From Bacillus cereus G9842 (lineage in GTDB: Bacteria > Bacillota > Bacilli > Bacillales > Bacillaceae_G): 64,000 nt of DNA. Shown here piece by piece: positions 28,179 through 38,353 of the stretch (its first letter is position 1; each line of letters begins with the position of its first letter). The stretch is from NCBI RefSeq assembly GCF_000021305.1, contig NC_011772.1, positions 4,068,001-4,132,000 on the forward strand, given 5' to 3'. The notes under the pieces are model-generated. The model was not told where the DNA came from and did not search any database. It worked only from the letters and a program-made list of their open reading frames with translations. The position numbers and the translations under genes are program-made.

Positions 28179-30467
28179 CTATCTATTCGCTTTCTTTTTT
28201 CTAAATAACATAAGTAATCCCGCTCCAACAAACGCAAGACCAGCTCCAATTGTAGAAGCAATACTTGCACCTGTTTTCGGTAAATCACGTTCATCTTTTT
28301 CAGCTTCTTTATTTTCACTTACAGTTGTTGTTGTTTCTTTTGTATTTTGATCATCTGTTGTAGTTTGTCCAGATCCGGTATTATTTCCATCTTGTTTTGG
28401 TTCATTACCATTATTACCTTCTTCTGTTGGTGGTGTTGGGTTTTCTCCATTACCTGTTGGCGGTGTTGTTGGATTTCCTTCACCAGTTTCTTTATCATCA
28501 TTTTTCTTCGTTATATCAATTGCATATTTCGCAAATTCATTTTCAGATGGTCCAACATATGAAATCTTTCCATCTTTCTTTATATACTTTTGTGCATTTG
28601 GTGAAGAATCAAATGTTGTATTTAATTTATCTGCAACAATCGGTTTAAATGTCCAATTTTGATCAGCTGCTGGATCAATATCTTTTATTTTTTGCATATA
28701 CTTCACAATGATTTGACGTGTTTCATCTTGTGATTGGTATACAACTTCCCCTTTACTTACACCTGGGAACGTTTGGCTACTTCCACGATAGTTATTTGTA
28801 GCGACGATGAACTCTTGCTTGTCAGCTACTAGCTTACCTTCATATGTCATATTTACAATACGATTAGCATTTGCATTTACAACTTTTCCATCTTTATCGT
28901 ATTTCGCCGGTTGTGTTACATCAATTTCGTATTTTAAGCCATCTAAAATATCGAAGTTATATGTAGGATAGCCTATATTTACTAACGGCTGTTCTTCTGT
29001 TTTCTTTGGATCAATTTGATTAAACTGACCTGCAGACATTTCAAGCCATTCTTTCACTTGTGCCCCATTTACTTTTACAGCATATAACGTATTTGGATAC
29101 ACGTATAAATCTGCAACGTTTTTAATCGCTAACGTTCCAGCTGGAATATCCGTATAATATGTCGCACCGTTTCGGCCACCTGCTTTAAATGGTGCTCCTG
29201 CAGATAAAACTGGAATATCTTTAATCTTTTCGTATTCTGGTTTTTTAAGTTCTTGTTCTACATACCATTTTTGCGCATTTGTCACAATTTGTACGGAAGG
29301 ATCATCTTGTACTAATGAAAAATAACTATTAATTGGTGCTTTCGTTTCACCTACATGTGTATTTACATATTCGATTGTCTTTTCATGTTCATCTTTAATT
29401 TCATTAACTAATTTTTGATCAGATTCTACTAATGGATTACCTTTACTATCAGCAATCGGACGAAGTTGCGGCTTAGACTGATCTTTTTGCACTTCCCATT
29501 TTCCGTTTACCTTTTTCAATTGCATATCAATAATACCTAAGTTACTACCAAAAACACCCGGCATTACAACTGGAACACCATTAAATACATCCTTCACTTC
29601 AGTATGTGAATGTCCCATTAATACTGCATTTACGCCAGGAACCTCTGTTAAATAATACGACGCGTTTTCCATACCAACGTTGTATCCACTTTTATCAACA
29701 CCGGAATGAGCTAGTGCAACGATAACATCTGCACCTTCTGCTTTCATTTTTGGTACCATTTTCTTCGCTGTTTCAACTATATCTTTCGCTTTAACTTGTC
29801 CTTCTAAATTCGCTTTATCCCAATTCATAATTTGTGGTGGAACAAATCCCATTACACCAATTTTCACTATTTGTTTTTGGCCTGCTTCATCCACTACTTC
29901 TTTCTCTAAAATATGATATGGTCTATCAAAGTAATGCTCGTCATTCTCATCATTACCATCATGGTCATCTCTGTAGACATTCGAGTTAATAACCGGAATT
30001 TTTGTTTTACTAGTCACTTTCTTTAAATAATCTAAACCGTAGTTAAATTCATGATTCCCAAGAGAGATGACGTCATACTTCATTAAATTCATTACACGAT
30101 ATAATGGGTGTGTATAACTAGGATCCACACGATTCTTCGGATCTTTTATTTTATTCGCTACGTAATCCCCAAGCGGTGTCCCTTGTAATGCATCCCCATC
30201 ATCAAATAGGACAGAGTTTTTCACTTCTTCACGTGCTTTATTAACGAGTGTTGCCGTTTGTACAAGTCCTACTTTATTATCTGTTTTCGTTTGATAATAA
30301 TCGTAATTCATTAAGTTAACGTGAATATCTGATGTTTCTAGAATTCGTAAGTTAACTGTACTCTCCCCAGTGTTCTCATCTGCATGAGCTGTTGCTGGCA
30401 TTACTTGCGGCGCTATAACACCAATCGCAAGAGTTGCTCCAGCTAGCATTTTTTTTGACTTTTTCAC
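28179..30467 (-). CDS. LPxTG-anchored 2',3'-cyclic nucleotide phosphodiesterase / nucleotidase
   Basis: 762 aa from GTG (SD GGGGG). Signal peptide to about residue 29 (VMPATAHA). Metallophosphoesterase domain: LETSDIHVNL, DDGDALQGTP, GNHEFNYGLDY, ALAHSGVD and GHSHTE. The 5'-nucleotidase C-terminal domain (about 370-620) has SAGAPFKAGGRNG. A Pro/Thr/Gly/Asn-rich wall-spanning linker (660-725) precedes LPKTG at about 730, a hydrophobic helix and RKKKANR, the sortase A sorting signal. It should scavenge nucleotides and phosphate at the cell wall. Confidence 0.95.
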   Translation of the reverse strand: MKKSKKMLAGATLAIGVIAPQVMPATAHADENTGESTVNLRILETSDIHVNLMNYDYYQTKTDNKVGLVQTATLVNKAREEVKNSVLFDDGDALQGTPLGDYVANKIKDPKNRVDPSYTHPLYRVMNLMKYDVISLGNHEFNYGLDYLKKVTSKTKIPVINSNVYRDDHDGNDENDEHYFDRPYHILEKEVVDEAGQKQIVKIGVMGFVPPQIMNWDKANLEGQVKAKDIVETAKKMVPKMKAEGADVIVALAHSGVDKSGYNVGMENASYYLTEVPGVNAVLMGHSHTEVKDVFNGVPVVMPGVFGSNLGIIDMQLKKVNGKWEVQKDQSKPQLRPIADSKGNPLVESDQKLVNEIKDEHEKTIEYVNTHVGETKAPINSYFSLVQDDPSVQIVTNAQKWYVEQELKKPEYEKIKDIPVLSAGAPFKAGGRNGATYYTDIPAGTLAIKNVADLYVYPNTLYAVKVNGAQVKEWLEMSAGQFNQIDPKKTEEQPLVNIGYPTYNFDILDGLKYEIDVTQPAKYDKDGKVVNANANRIVNMTYEGKLVADKQEFIVATNNYRGSSQTFPGVSKGEVVYQSQDETRQIIVKYMQKIKDIDPAADQNWTFKPIVADKLNTTFDSSPNAQKYIKKDGKISYVGPSENEFAKYAIDITKKNDDKETGEGNPTTPPTGNGENPTPPTEEGNNGNEPKQDGNNTGSGQTTTDDQNTKETTTTVSENKEAEKDERDLPKTGASIASTIGAGLAFVGAGLLMLFRKKKANR

Positions 30468-30479
30468 AAAAAATCCCCC

Positions 30480-30668
30480 TTATACAATTACCAAAAATAA
30501 TGAAATGAATCCCTATCTGTCTCTAACCACATACCTTTTTTCTTCTATTAGAGACACAATTTTCATTTCACCCTGCGCTAACGAGTAGTCCCCTTAAACG
30601 CCCGATTGATGAAGACCATTAATTAATCGGAAATAAAGCTCCCACTCATTAAAGTTTCACCTTATCTG
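30480..30668 (-). promoter_or_regulatory. Structured 5' leader of the LPxTG nucleotidase gene
   Basis: About 190-base leader with nested pairings on the minus strand. An 11-bp helix TTAATGAGTGG/CTACTCGTTAG (30642-30652 with 30578-30588) encloses CCGATT/AATCGG. Downstream, TGTCTCTAA/TTAGAGACA (30548-30556 with 30518-30526) sits inside TGAAATGAA/TTCATTTCA, followed by TTATTTTT. I do not recognise a known riboswitch class. Confidence 0.5.
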
Positions 30669-30673
30669 ACATT

Positions 30674-30703
30674 ATCATATATAAAGTTCTTTCCTATCGT
30701 CAA
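30674..30703 (-). promoter_or_regulatory. Promoter of the LPxTG nucleotidase gene
   Basis: TTGACG, 18-base spacer, TATGAT on the minus strand. Confidence 0.65.
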
Positions 30704-30710
30704 TATTTTT

Positions 30711-30749
30711 TGACAAACTTCAACAAATTTTCTGTAAAGTTATTATAAA
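30711..30749 (-). promoter_or_regulatory. Four TTNANA-like hexamers at 11-bp period, possible PhoP site
   Basis: On the minus strand TTTATA, TTTACA, TTTGTT and TTGTCA start exactly 11 bp apart, just upstream of the -35. PhoP boxes are TTMACA-like repeats with 5-bp gaps. Two of the four are poor matches, so this is tentative. Confidence 0.35.
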
Positions 30750-30832
30750 CTTTTCATAAACATATAATATGCCCTTACATTGCTAATACTGCTGAATATG
30801 ATACAATTACCAATTACAAGGAGGATGAATTT

Positions 30833-31612
30833 ATGAAAAAAGTCATCTTAACAATTGTTTGTCTCCTCCTTCTGATCATTTCTTATTCTTATTTTGAAAA
30901 GAACGACGAGACAAAACAAAATGAATCTGAAGAAAAAACAGAAAAAACATCTGCCTCAAATTGGATTGATAAGCAAACAAATGAATCTTTTTATCATCTT
31001 GTATTAGGTGATTCACTCGCTAAAGGATATGGATCGACACAAGGTGGATTTGCTGAATTAGCTTCTAAGCAAATAGAAGCACAAATTCATAAACCAATTA
31101 CAGTAGAAAACCTTGGGGTAAACGGTCTTACAACAGATCGTCTCGCTAAAAAAGTTCAATCAGAAGATGTAAAGGAAAAAATTAGAGCAGCAAATATCAT
31201 TACAATTAATATTGGGGGAAATAATTTATTTCGCTTAAATCGTGATGTCGGTGTTATAGACAGTATTAAAATGTTAAATAAAGAAAAAGCTCATTTTGAA
31301 GCGGATGTAAAAAATATTGTAAAGACAGTCCGAGATCAAAATCCGGATGCTTTACTCATTCTTTCTGAACTCTATAACCCGTTACAACTCGATGACTCCA
31401 TCGCAAGTTATGCAGATATGTTTTTAGACGGCTGGAATGAATCCGTTTATTCCATTGCAAAAGTGAATCAACCATCTATCGTTTTGCCAATTCGTAAATT
31501 AATATCGAATGATAAAAAAGAATTGCTCTTTGACCAAGTACACCCAAATGATAAAGGCTATACGATTATTGCCGATTCATTTACAAAAAAAGTATTGGCC
31601 TACAAATATTAA
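30833..31612 (+). CDS. Membrane-anchored SGNH/GDSL hydrolase
   Basis: 259 aa. N-terminal hydrophobic anchor (VILTIVCLLLLIISYSYF) then a charged linker. SGNH blocks: LVLGDSLAKGYGSTQGG (Ser), NGLTTDRL (Gly), TINIGGNNLFR (Asn) and DQVHPNDKGY (Asp/His). Acts outside the membrane on an acyl or acetyl ester; target unknown. Resembles YpmR-type lipases. SD AAGGAGG. Confidence 0.87.
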   Translation: MKKVILTIVCLLLLIISYSYFEKNDETKQNESEEKTEKTSASNWIDKQTNESFYHLVLGDSLAKGYGSTQGGFAELASKQIEAQIHKPITVENLGVNGLTTDRLAKKVQSEDVKEKIRAANIITINIGGNNLFRLNRDVGVIDSIKMLNKEKAHFEADVKNIVKTVRDQNPDALLILSELYNPLQLDDSIASYADMFLDGWNESVYSIAKVNQPSIVLPIRKLISNDKKELLFDQVHPNDKGYTIIADSFTKKVLAYKY

Positions 31613-31684
31613 AATTCCCATGAAACAATTCTATTTTTATAACATGTCTTTTTTGTTACAATGATAGTGGAAGGGGGCCTTTAT

Positions 31685-32131
31685 ATGGAATCACGCGAGT
31701 GGGAACGTATTGTTGATCATCTTCTTTCGCTAGTGCCTCTTTTTTATCGCAAATTTATGCTTCCTGGAGAATTTTCTTCTCAAAGACATATGCCGCCATC
31801 ACATACACAAGTATTACTGCTTTTGCATGAAAACGGCACATTAGCAGTTTCCGAAATCGGCAAGCGGCTAGCGATTTCACGGCCTAACATGACACCTCTA
31901 TTAAACAAACTTATTCAAGAAGAACTAATAGAGCGTCATTATAGCGAAAAAGATCGACGGGTCATTTTAATTTCCCTAACAGCTGAAGGGAAATTATTAG
32001 TAAATCAGTATCAGCAATTCATTTTAGACAAACTAAAAGAAAATTTCCAAACATTATCTGAGGAAGAGCGCGAAAAGCTCATTCATTCTCTTCAAACCAT
32101 TCAAAATTTAATTTTGAAAACAAACGTATAA
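31685..32131 (+). CDS. MarR family transcriptional regulator
   Basis: 148 aa from the ATG 7 bases after GGAAGGGGG. Winged helix: TLAVSEIGKRLAISRPNMTP, LLNKLIQEELIERHYSEKDR, then RVILISLTAEGK (the DxR wing). Terminal helices form the dimer. No efflux or catabolic gene adjoins it, so ligand and target are unknown; single-gene unit with its own terminator. Confidence 0.9.
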   Translation: MESREWERIVDHLLSLVPLFYRKFMLPGEFSSQRHMPPSHTQVLLLLHENGTLAVSEIGKRLAISRPNMTPLLNKLIQEELIERHYSEKDRRVILISLTAEGKLLVNQYQQFILDKLKENFQTLSEEEREKLIHSLQTIQNLILKTNV

Positions 32132-32156
32132 AGCTGCTTCTAAATAGAAGCAGCTT
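32131..32156. terminator. Bidirectional terminator
   Basis: AAGCTGCTTCTA / TAGAAGCAGCTT, loop of two bases. Confidence 0.82.
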
Positions 32157-32389
32157 TATGATTCGTAATAGTTACCATAGTATACATTGGAATATGGCCA
32201 TGTTGTTAAATATGGTTTTTTTTCCTGTGTAGGCTGTTGTTGTGGTATTTGTGGTATTTGTGGTATTTGTGGTATTTGTGATAATTGCTGTAATTGTTGT
32301 TGCCGATATAATTCGTATTGTCTACTCGTATCATAAACCGGATAATAATTTACATATGGATATACTTGAGGTACGTAATAATAATACAT
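32156..32389 (-). CDS. Tyr/Gln/Pro-rich small protein
   Basis: 77 aa from the ATG after GGAGGAGAGGATA. Composition is striking: MYYYYVPQVYPYVNYYPVYD, a Gln-rich centre, four QIP repeats (SQIPQIPQIPQIPQQQ) and a Tyr-rich end (YSNVYYGNYYES). No signal peptide or membrane helix. It looks like a low-complexity spore-coat or exosporium-type protein, which is inference from composition only. Confidence 0.6.
   Translation of the reverse strand: MYYYYVPQVYPYVNYYPVYDTSRQYELYRQQQLQQLSQIPQIPQIPQIPQQQPTQEKKPYLTTWPYSNVYYGNYYES
32241..32276. repeat. 9-bp tandem repeat, four copies
   Basis: TGTGGTATT repeated four times exactly, in frame, encoding the QIP repeats; a fifth diverged unit (TGTGATAAT) follows. 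Candidate VNTR. Confidence 0.9.
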
Positions 32390-32446
32390 TATCCTCTCCT
32401 CCTTTTTCTTAAACATATTCAAAGGAGAAAATGAATGTGACATTGT

Positions 32447-33007
32447 TTATAATTGTACAAGTGGTTCTCTCACTCGTTTCTTCCTTTTCTTCAAGCGTAA
32501 CTTACGGTTCTTTTCGTATAAATAATGCACAACGAAATACGAAATGAGACCAAACACAACTCCTAAAATCGTCATTCCAATTAATACATACACTTCACTT
32601 TGTAATAAGCTCTTTAATATCGTAAAAATGTGACTTGAAAACAAGTCCGATATCGTAAATGGTTCATGATGAATTTTCTGTACATGGAATGGATAAATCA
32701 TTTTTCCTAGCGTATACGCAAGCGGAAATAAAAATACTGGGAGAAACGATATTTTCCCAATAATATTGCCAATAACTGCCGCAGGAAAAGATCCCTTTGC
32801 TAACCTGACGATTGGATAAAATATTACATATACGAGCGATGCCGTATAAATGACTAACATTTCTAAGCCGAATCCTATAGCAAACCCTAACGATACTTTC
32901 TTTGCGCCTTCTGGCGATCGAAGCAACTTATAATATTGAAACTTTAATATTCTCCACATCCGCTGAAAAAACGAATATGTTTTCTTAGTTGTTTTCACCC
33001 TCATCAT
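32447..33007 (-). CDS. DUF2062 membrane protein
   Basis: 186 aa. A basic N-terminus with RSPEGAKKVSLGFAIGFGLE is the DUF2062 signature (helices starting with a GFAIG-type motif). Three membrane segments lie near 40-70, 75-105 and 135-160, with a basic tail KNRKLRLKKRKKRVREP. Start uncertain: two ATGs and a GTG lie within four codons after AAAGAG. Function unknown. Confidence 0.75.
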   Translation of the reverse strand: MMRVKTTKKTYSFFQRMWRILKFQYYKLLRSPEGAKKVSLGFAIGFGLEMLVIYTASLVYVIFYPIVRLAKGSFPAAVIGNIIGKISFLPVFLFPLAYTLGKMIYPFHVQKIHHEPFTISDLFSSHIFTILKSLLQSEVYVLIGMTILGVVFGLISYFVVHYLYEKNRKLRLKKRKKRVREPLVQL

Positions 33008-33130
33008 CTCTTTAACTATATTTTTATATGTAGTATGTCCTTACACACTCTGAAAAACAAATTTAGTTTTCTCTTTTATTATAAATGATATCGAAATGGT
33101 TAACCAAATATACATCCGACATTTTAATAT

Positions 33131-33157
33131 AAAAAAACCTCCCTTTTAGGAAGGCTC
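33131..33157 (-). terminator. Terminator of the arg operon
   Basis: Minus strand AGCCTTCC-TAAAA-GGGAGGTT then TTTTT, overlapping the argF stop codon. Confidence 0.75.
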
Positions 33158-34096
33158 TTCTACATTTTTAAATAAACTCACTAATAACGCTTTTTGAGCA
33201 TGCAATCGATTACCAGCTTGCTCGAAGACGATAGACTGTGGTCCATCTATAATTTCTCCTGTTACTTCTTCTTCACGATGGGCAGGTAAACAGTGTAAGA
33301 AACGATATGTTTGTTTCGCATGCTTAACAAGTTCGTTATTGATTTGGTAAGGTTGAAATAAAGAATATTTCTCTTCTTCGCCCTCTTGCCCCATGCTCAT
33401 CCAAACGTCAGTATAAATGAAATCTGCTTCATTCACCGCTAATTCAGGATCATGCAAAACTTCAATTTCAGCTCCTGTTTCCTTGGCAATCGCTAACGCT
33501 TTTTTTACAATCTCTTCATTCGGTTCATATCCTACAGGCGTTGCAACAGTCATATGCATTCCGACTTTTGCACTCGCTAGCAACAATGAATGACATACAT
33601 TATTTCCGTCACCTACGTAAGCCAATTTTATTCCTTTAAATGTATTTGTTTCTTCATATATTGTCATTAGGTCTGCCAATGCTTGACAAGGATGATGATC
33701 ATCCGTTAAACCGTTAATAACAGGAATACTAGATTCTTTTGCAAGCTCTTCTACATCCGCGTGTGAGAATGTACGTATCATGATCCCGTCAATATACTGC
33801 GATAATACTTTCGCAGTATCTGAAACGGTTTCTCCTCTTCCCATTTGCATCTCTTTCCCACTTAAAAACATACCATGTCCCCCGAGTTGTACCATTCCCG
33901 CTTCAAAAGATACACGAGTACGAGTTGAATGCTTATCAAAAATAAGCCCTAATATTTTGCCTTGTAATAAAGGCTCTTGCTTATTCTTTTTTAAATATAT
34001 AGCGAACTCAATTAAAGAAATAATTTCTTCTTTCGTTAATTCTTCTAGTGTTAAAAGATCTTTCGTATTTAATTTCGGTACTTGTACAGTTGACAT
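33146..34096 (-). CDS. argF: Ornithine carbamoyltransferase
   Basis: 316 aa. Carbamoyl phosphate + ornithine to citrulline. Motifs STRTR at about 57-61, HPCQALADL, and [13 protein letters not shown] (the ornithine-type HCLP loop, distinguishing it from PyrB). Last gene of argC-J-B-D-F, 12 bases after argD. Confidence 0.95.
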   Translation of the reverse strand: MSTVQVPKLNTKDLLTLEELTKEEIISLIEFAIYLKKNKQEPLLQGKILGLIFDKHSTRTRVSFEAGMVQLGGHGMFLSGKEMQMGRGETVSDTAKVLSQYIDGIMIRTFSHADVEELAKESSIPVINGLTDDHHPCQALADLMTIYEETNTFKGIKLAYVGDGNNVCHSLLLASAKVGMHMTVATPVGYEPNEEIVKKALAIAKETGAEIEVLHDPELAVNEADFIYTDVWMSMGQEGEEEKYSLFQPYQINNELVKHAKQTYRFLHCLPAHREEEVTGEIIDGPQSIVFEQAGNRLHAQKALLVSLFKNVEEPS

Positions 34097-34108
34097 GAAA
34101 CTTCCCCC

Positions 34109-35269
34109 TTATATGATTGATACGTTTTTTGTACAAACTACTTTTTTTATTATATATACTGCCTGTTCTAACTCTTCATTCGTGACAATGAGTGGCGGTA
34201 ATAGTCTTATAACATTAGGGCCTGCTTGTAATACGAGAAGTCCTTCGTTTTCTAGTTGTTCTATAAAACTTGCAACTTCATGCTTACACTCAATCCCAAT
34301 CATAAGCCCCTTACCACGTATATTTTGAATACATTCGACATGCTGTAATTCCTCTTGCAACTTCTCTAATACATACTCGCCTTTTTCTTGTACTTCTTTT
34401 AAAAACAATGGTCTTTTACTTACTTGCAATACTTCTTTCGCTGCAGCCATCGCGATGTAATTCCCGCCAAAAGTTGAACCGTGTGATCCTGCAGTAAACG
34501 ACGTTCCGAGCTCTTTCCGGCCAATCATTGCTCCGACAGGAATCCCATTCCCAAGTGCTTTTGCAACGGTAACGATATCAGGCTCTATTCGCACTTGTTC
34601 ATAAGCGAATAGTGTTCCAGTTCTTCCTATCCCCGTTTGTACTTCGTCTATAATAAATAAGGAACCGAACTTATTACATAATGTTTCAATCTCTTTCAAA
34701 AAAGATAAATCAGCAGGTATTACTCCTCCCTCTCCTTGAACTACTTCTACCATTACCGCCGCAACTTCTTCATTCATTACTTCCTCTAATGCTTTAATAT
34801 CGTTAAAAGGGATATGTAAAAAAGATGGAAGTAATGGACCAAATCCTTCTTTTACCTTATCTTGGCCTGTTGCACTCATCGTTCCAAATGTTCTACCGTG
34901 AAAAGACTGCTGGCATGTTACGACGAGAGATTTTCCAGTATGCTTACGTGCTAACTTTAAAGCCGCTTCATTTGCCTCTGCCCCACTATTACAGAAAAAC
35001 ACATAATCTAATGCTCTATTTTCTGTTAATAATGACGCAACTTCTTCTTGTAAGCTGTTTGTAAACAGGTTAGATATATGCCATATATCATCAAGTTGCT
35101 CTTGTACACCTTTGAGAACAGTAGGGTGACAATGTCCTAAATTACATACGCCAATTCCTGATGTAAAATCTAAATATTGCTTACCTTTATTATCAATAAC
35201 TTTCGTTCCAGTTCCCTTTACAAACTCAATAGTTCTTCTGCCATACGTTTGAAAAAGATGACTCGTCAT
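34109..35269 (-). CDS. argD: Acetylornithine aminotransferase
   Basis: 386 aa from ATG ([20 protein letters not shown]) with AAAGGTGTGAG upstream. Class-III PLP enzyme: [51 protein letters not shown] and Lys in [11 protein letters not shown]. Start overlaps the argB stop by 4 bases. Confidence 0.94.
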   Translation of the reverse strand: MTSHLFQTYGRRTIEFVKGTGTKVIDNKGKQYLDFTSGIGVCNLGHCHPTVLKGVQEQLDDIWHISNLFTNSLQEEVASLLTENRALDYVFFCNSGAEANEAALKLARKHTGKSLVVTCQQSFHGRTFGTMSATGQDKVKEGFGPLLPSFLHIPFNDIKALEEVMNEEVAAVMVEVVQGEGGVIPADLSFLKEIETLCNKFGSLFIIDEVQTGIGRTGTLFAYEQVRIEPDIVTVAKALGNGIPVGAMIGRKELGTSFTAGSHGSTFGGNYIAMAAAKEVLQVSKRPLFLKEVQEKGEYVLEKLQEELQHVECIQNIRGKGLMIGIECKHEVASFIEQLENEGLLVLQAGPNVIRLLPPLIVTNEELEQAVYIIKKVVCTKNVSII

Positions 35270-36033
35270 GCAATACTCACACCTTTCGTTACCGTCGTTC
35301 CAATACACTCTCCCGTAACCTCAGTAAAATCTTTTGTACCATTCACAATACTTATCTTTTGCACTCCCATTTTTAATGATGCTAGTGCCGCCTGTACTTT
35401 CGGAATCATCCCACCTGTAATAACACCTGTTTCTATAAAAGTTGCAATTTCAGATTCATCCGTTTCCTTTACCAAATTCCCTTCATGTAATATTCCATCT
35501 ACATCCGTAATAAAAATCAGCTCTTTTGCCCCTAACGCGGCCGCAATCCCAGCTGCAGCATTGTCCGCATTTATGTTATAAATTTCATTACCATTTACCC
35601 CGATTGGAGCAATAACAGGAATATATCCCATATTTATTAATCCTTTTAATAAGGCTGTTTCTACATAACTTACTTCTCCCACATATCCTATCTCCTCGCT
35701 GACAGGTTGAACTTGAAGTAAATTACCGTCACACCCTGAACAACCTACAGCAAGTAAATTATGCTTTTGTAAATTCATTACGAGTTTTTTATTCGTACTT
35801 CCGCATAGCACCATTTGAACAACATCCATAACTTCTTTTGGTGTTACGCGTAATCCATCTCTTTTTTCTACGTTGATGTTACAATCTTTTAATTTGGCAT
35901 CAATTTCTGGCCCACCACCATGAATAATCACCACTTTATACTTCTGTTGCAATTTCTTTATACAATCAAAAAACACAGCATTTAATTGATTCAACATACT
36001 ACCGCCGCATTTCACTACAATATAATCGCTCAT
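35266..36033 (-). CDS. argB: Acetylglutamate kinase
   Basis: 255 aa from ATG ([17 protein letters not shown]) with AAGGAG upstream. Amino-acid kinase fold: [42 protein letters not shown] and [12 protein letters not shown]. Second step of the acetylated arginine pathway. Confidence 0.94.
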   Translation of the reverse strand: MSDYIVVKCGGSMLNQLNAVFFDCIKKLQQKYKVVIIHGGGPEIDAKLKDCNINVEKRDGLRVTPKEVMDVVQMVLCGSTNKKLVMNLQKHNLLAVGCSGCDGNLLQVQPVSEEIGYVGEVSYVETALLKGLINMGYIPVIAPIGVNGNEIYNINADNAAAGIAAALGAKELIFITDVDGILHEGNLVKETDESEIATFIETGVITGGMIPKVQAALASLKMGVQKISIVNGTKDFTEVTGECIGTTVTKGVSIA

Positions 36034-36044
36034 CTTCTCTCTCC

Positions 36045-37268
36045 TTATGTACGATAACAAGCATTTATTTTCACATATTCATAGCTTAAGTCACAGCCCC
36101 AAGCTGATCCTGTCTCTTCACCTAAGTGTAAGTACACATTAATGACTATTTCATCTTCTTGTAATCTCTCTTTCATTTCTTCTTCAGAAAATATTTGAGG
36201 CTCACTATTTTTTAATACCGATATAGATTGAAGAGTAATGTCAATTGTGTTCGGATGAATAGCTACTTCACTTTGTCCAATACTGCTAATAATTCGCCCC
36301 CAGTTTGGGTCTTCACCATGTATTGCTGTTTTCACAAGACTCGAACCGACTATTTGCTTTGCAATTTTTTTTGCCTCTTCATTCGTTTGAGCTCCTAGCA
36401 CATTTACTTCTATTAACTTCGTAGCTCCTTCACCATCTTGCGCAATTTTTTTCGCTAAATCTTCACATACTTGCTGTAAAGCACATACGAAAGTTTCCCA
36501 ATCTGTATGTTCCATATTTATCGGCCTTGTTTCTGATAATCCACTTGCCATAACGATGACCATATCATTCGTAGAAGTATCTCCATCTACCGTAATTTGA
36601 TTAAATGTATGATTCGTAATTTCGGATAACGCTGTTTGCAATACGTCATGCTCTATATGAGCATCTGTCGTAATAAAACTAAGCATCGTTGCCATATTCG
36701 GATGAATCATCCCTGAACCTTTTGCAACACCCGCAATCGCCACTTTCTTCCCATCAATAATCATTTCATAGCAAGTTTCTTTCATTATAAGATCCGTCGT
36801 TAAAATTGCTTCAGAAAAACAATATGCTTCACTTTCTTCCTTCGTCGGTATAAGAGTTGCAACTCCCTTTCGGATTATATCCATCGGCAGTGGAACACCA
36901 ATTACACCTGTTGAAGCTACTGCAACGTAATTTTCTTTCATCCCAAAATGTTCCGCCCCTAATGCGCGCATCTCGTATGCGTCTTGTAATCCTTTCATTC
37001 CAGTACAAGCATTTGCATTTCCACTATTAACGATAATTGCTTGTAACTTCCCTTCTGCCGTTATACTATCCTTCGTTACTTGTAAAGGAGCTGCTTGTAT
37101 TTGATTCGTTGTATACACAGCGGCACATGATGCTGGTACATCACAAACGATGGCACCTAAATCCTTTTTCTCCTTTTTTAAACCATTTGCAGTACCAATT
37201 GCCGAAAAGCCTTTCGGCGTTACAATTGAACCATTTTCTAATTTTGTAATAGACGCTACTTTAATCAT
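36045..37268 (-). CDS. argJ: Bifunctional ornithine acetyltransferase / N-acetylglutamate synthase
   Basis: 407 aa. The self-cleaving precursor motif is KGSGMIHPNMATMLSF; cleavage before the Thr of ATML gives alpha and beta chains. The C-terminal HGEDPNWGRIISSIG is conserved. Recycles the acetyl group from acetylornithine to glutamate; no separate argA or argE is present. The second of two adjacent ATGs fits GGGGG better. Confidence 0.94.
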   Translation of the reverse strand: MIKVASITKLENGSIVTPKGFSAIGTANGLKKEKKDLGAIVCDVPASCAAVYTTNQIQAAPLQVTKDSITAEGKLQAIIVNSGNANACTGMKGLQDAYEMRALGAEHFGMKENYVAVASTGVIGVPLPMDIIRKGVATLIPTKEESEAYCFSEAILTTDLIMKETCYEMIIDGKKVAIAGVAKGSGMIHPNMATMLSFITTDAHIEHDVLQTALSEITNHTFNQITVDGDTSTNDMVIVMASGLSETRPINMEHTDWETFVCALQQVCEDLAKKIAQDGEGATKLIEVNVLGAQTNEEAKKIAKQIVGSSLVKTAIHGEDPNWGRIISSIGQSEVAIHPNTIDITLQSISVLKNSEPQIFSEEEMKERLQEDEIVINVYLHLGEETGSAWGCDLSYEYVKINACYRT

Positions 37269-37278
37269 CATGTCCCCC

Positions 37279-38316
37279 TTATACATAAAGCGGCATATGT
37301 TGTAAACCTGTTGTCTCTTCTAGTCCCGCTATTATGTTTGCATTTTGAATCGCTTGCCCAGCCGCGCCTTTCATCATATTGTCTATAACAGAAACGACCG
37401 TAACTCTTTCAGCTCTTTCATCGTAAGCTATGCCAATATCACAATAATTTGAGCCTCTCACTTCTTTTGGACTTGGAAATTTCCCTTGCGTACAAATTCG
37501 GATGAAAGGCGATTGTTCATACGTTTCTTCATACAATTTTTGAAGTTGCTTTATTTCCATCTTTTGTTTTACTTTTGCATAAAGTGTAATCATGATTCCT
37601 CGAGATATCGGTATTAAATGTGTGCTAAATGTAATTGGCTGTGATTCACTATTCCATTCTGTAAGCATTTGCTCAATCTCTGGAACGTGCTGATGCTCAT
37701 TCACTTTATAAATGTGCAAGTTATCATATAGCTCAGGAAAGTGAGTCATTGTTGTTGGTGTTTTACCTGCTCCTGATACCCCTGATTTCGCATCAATAAT
37801 AATCGAATCTTCTTCAATCATGCCGCTACGTACTAACGGCGCTATCGCTAGCAATGTGGCTGTAGCAAAACATCCTGGGTTTGCAATTAAATTTGCCTTT
37901 TGAATCCCAGTCCTTTTCCATTCACTTAACCCATACACTGCTTTTCTAAGAATTTCTTCTTTCGCTGCTGGCCTTTTATACCACAGTTCATATGACGAAG
38001 GATCTATCATACGAAAGTCTCCAGATAGGTCAATTACTTTTAAACCTTCTGCTAATAACTTGGGAGTTAACTCCGCCGATACTCCTGCTGGGGTTGCTAG
38101 AAATACGATTTCTGCTTCTTTTCCTATCGTCTCCACATCAATTTCTTGTAACGTATGAAAAAGGACATTTCGAAGATGCGGATATACATTTGTTATACAC
38201 TCACCAACTTGTGAAAAAGAATGGAGAGATGCTATCGAAAAATATGGATGTTGTTCTAATAAACGAATTAACTCAATGCCCCCATATCCAGTGGCTCCAA
38301 TAATTGCGACTTTCAT
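37279..38316 (-). CDS. argC: N-acetyl-gamma-glutamyl-phosphate reductase
   Basis: 345 aa. N-terminal NADP fold KVAIIGATGYGGIELIRLL; catalytic Cys in IANPGCFATATLLA; then SGVSGAGKTPT and HQHVPEIEQ. First gene of the operon, with a consensus promoter upstream. Confidence 0.95.
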   Translation of the reverse strand: MKVAIIGATGYGGIELIRLLEQHPYFSIASLHSFSQVGECITNVYPHLRNVLFHTLQEIDVETIGKEAEIVFLATPAGVSAELTPKLLAEGLKVIDLSGDFRMIDPSSYELWYKRPAAKEEILRKAVYGLSEWKRTGIQKANLIANPGCFATATLLAIAPLVRSGMIEEDSIIIDAKSGVSGAGKTPTTMTHFPELYDNLHIYKVNEHQHVPEIEQMLTEWNSESQPITFSTHLIPISRGIMITLYAKVKQKMEIKQLQKLYEETYEQSPFIRICTQGKFPSPKEVRGSNYCDIGIAYDERAERVTVVSVIDNMMKGAAGQAIQNANIIAGLEETTGLQHMPLYV

Positions 38317-38353
38317 AAGTTCCTCCTCATATCGATTCTTTAAATTAAGTATG

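Noticed and set aside
32241..32276. Possible CRISPR-like repeat
   Set aside because: Contiguous 9-bp units without spacers, inside a coding sequence; a VNTR.
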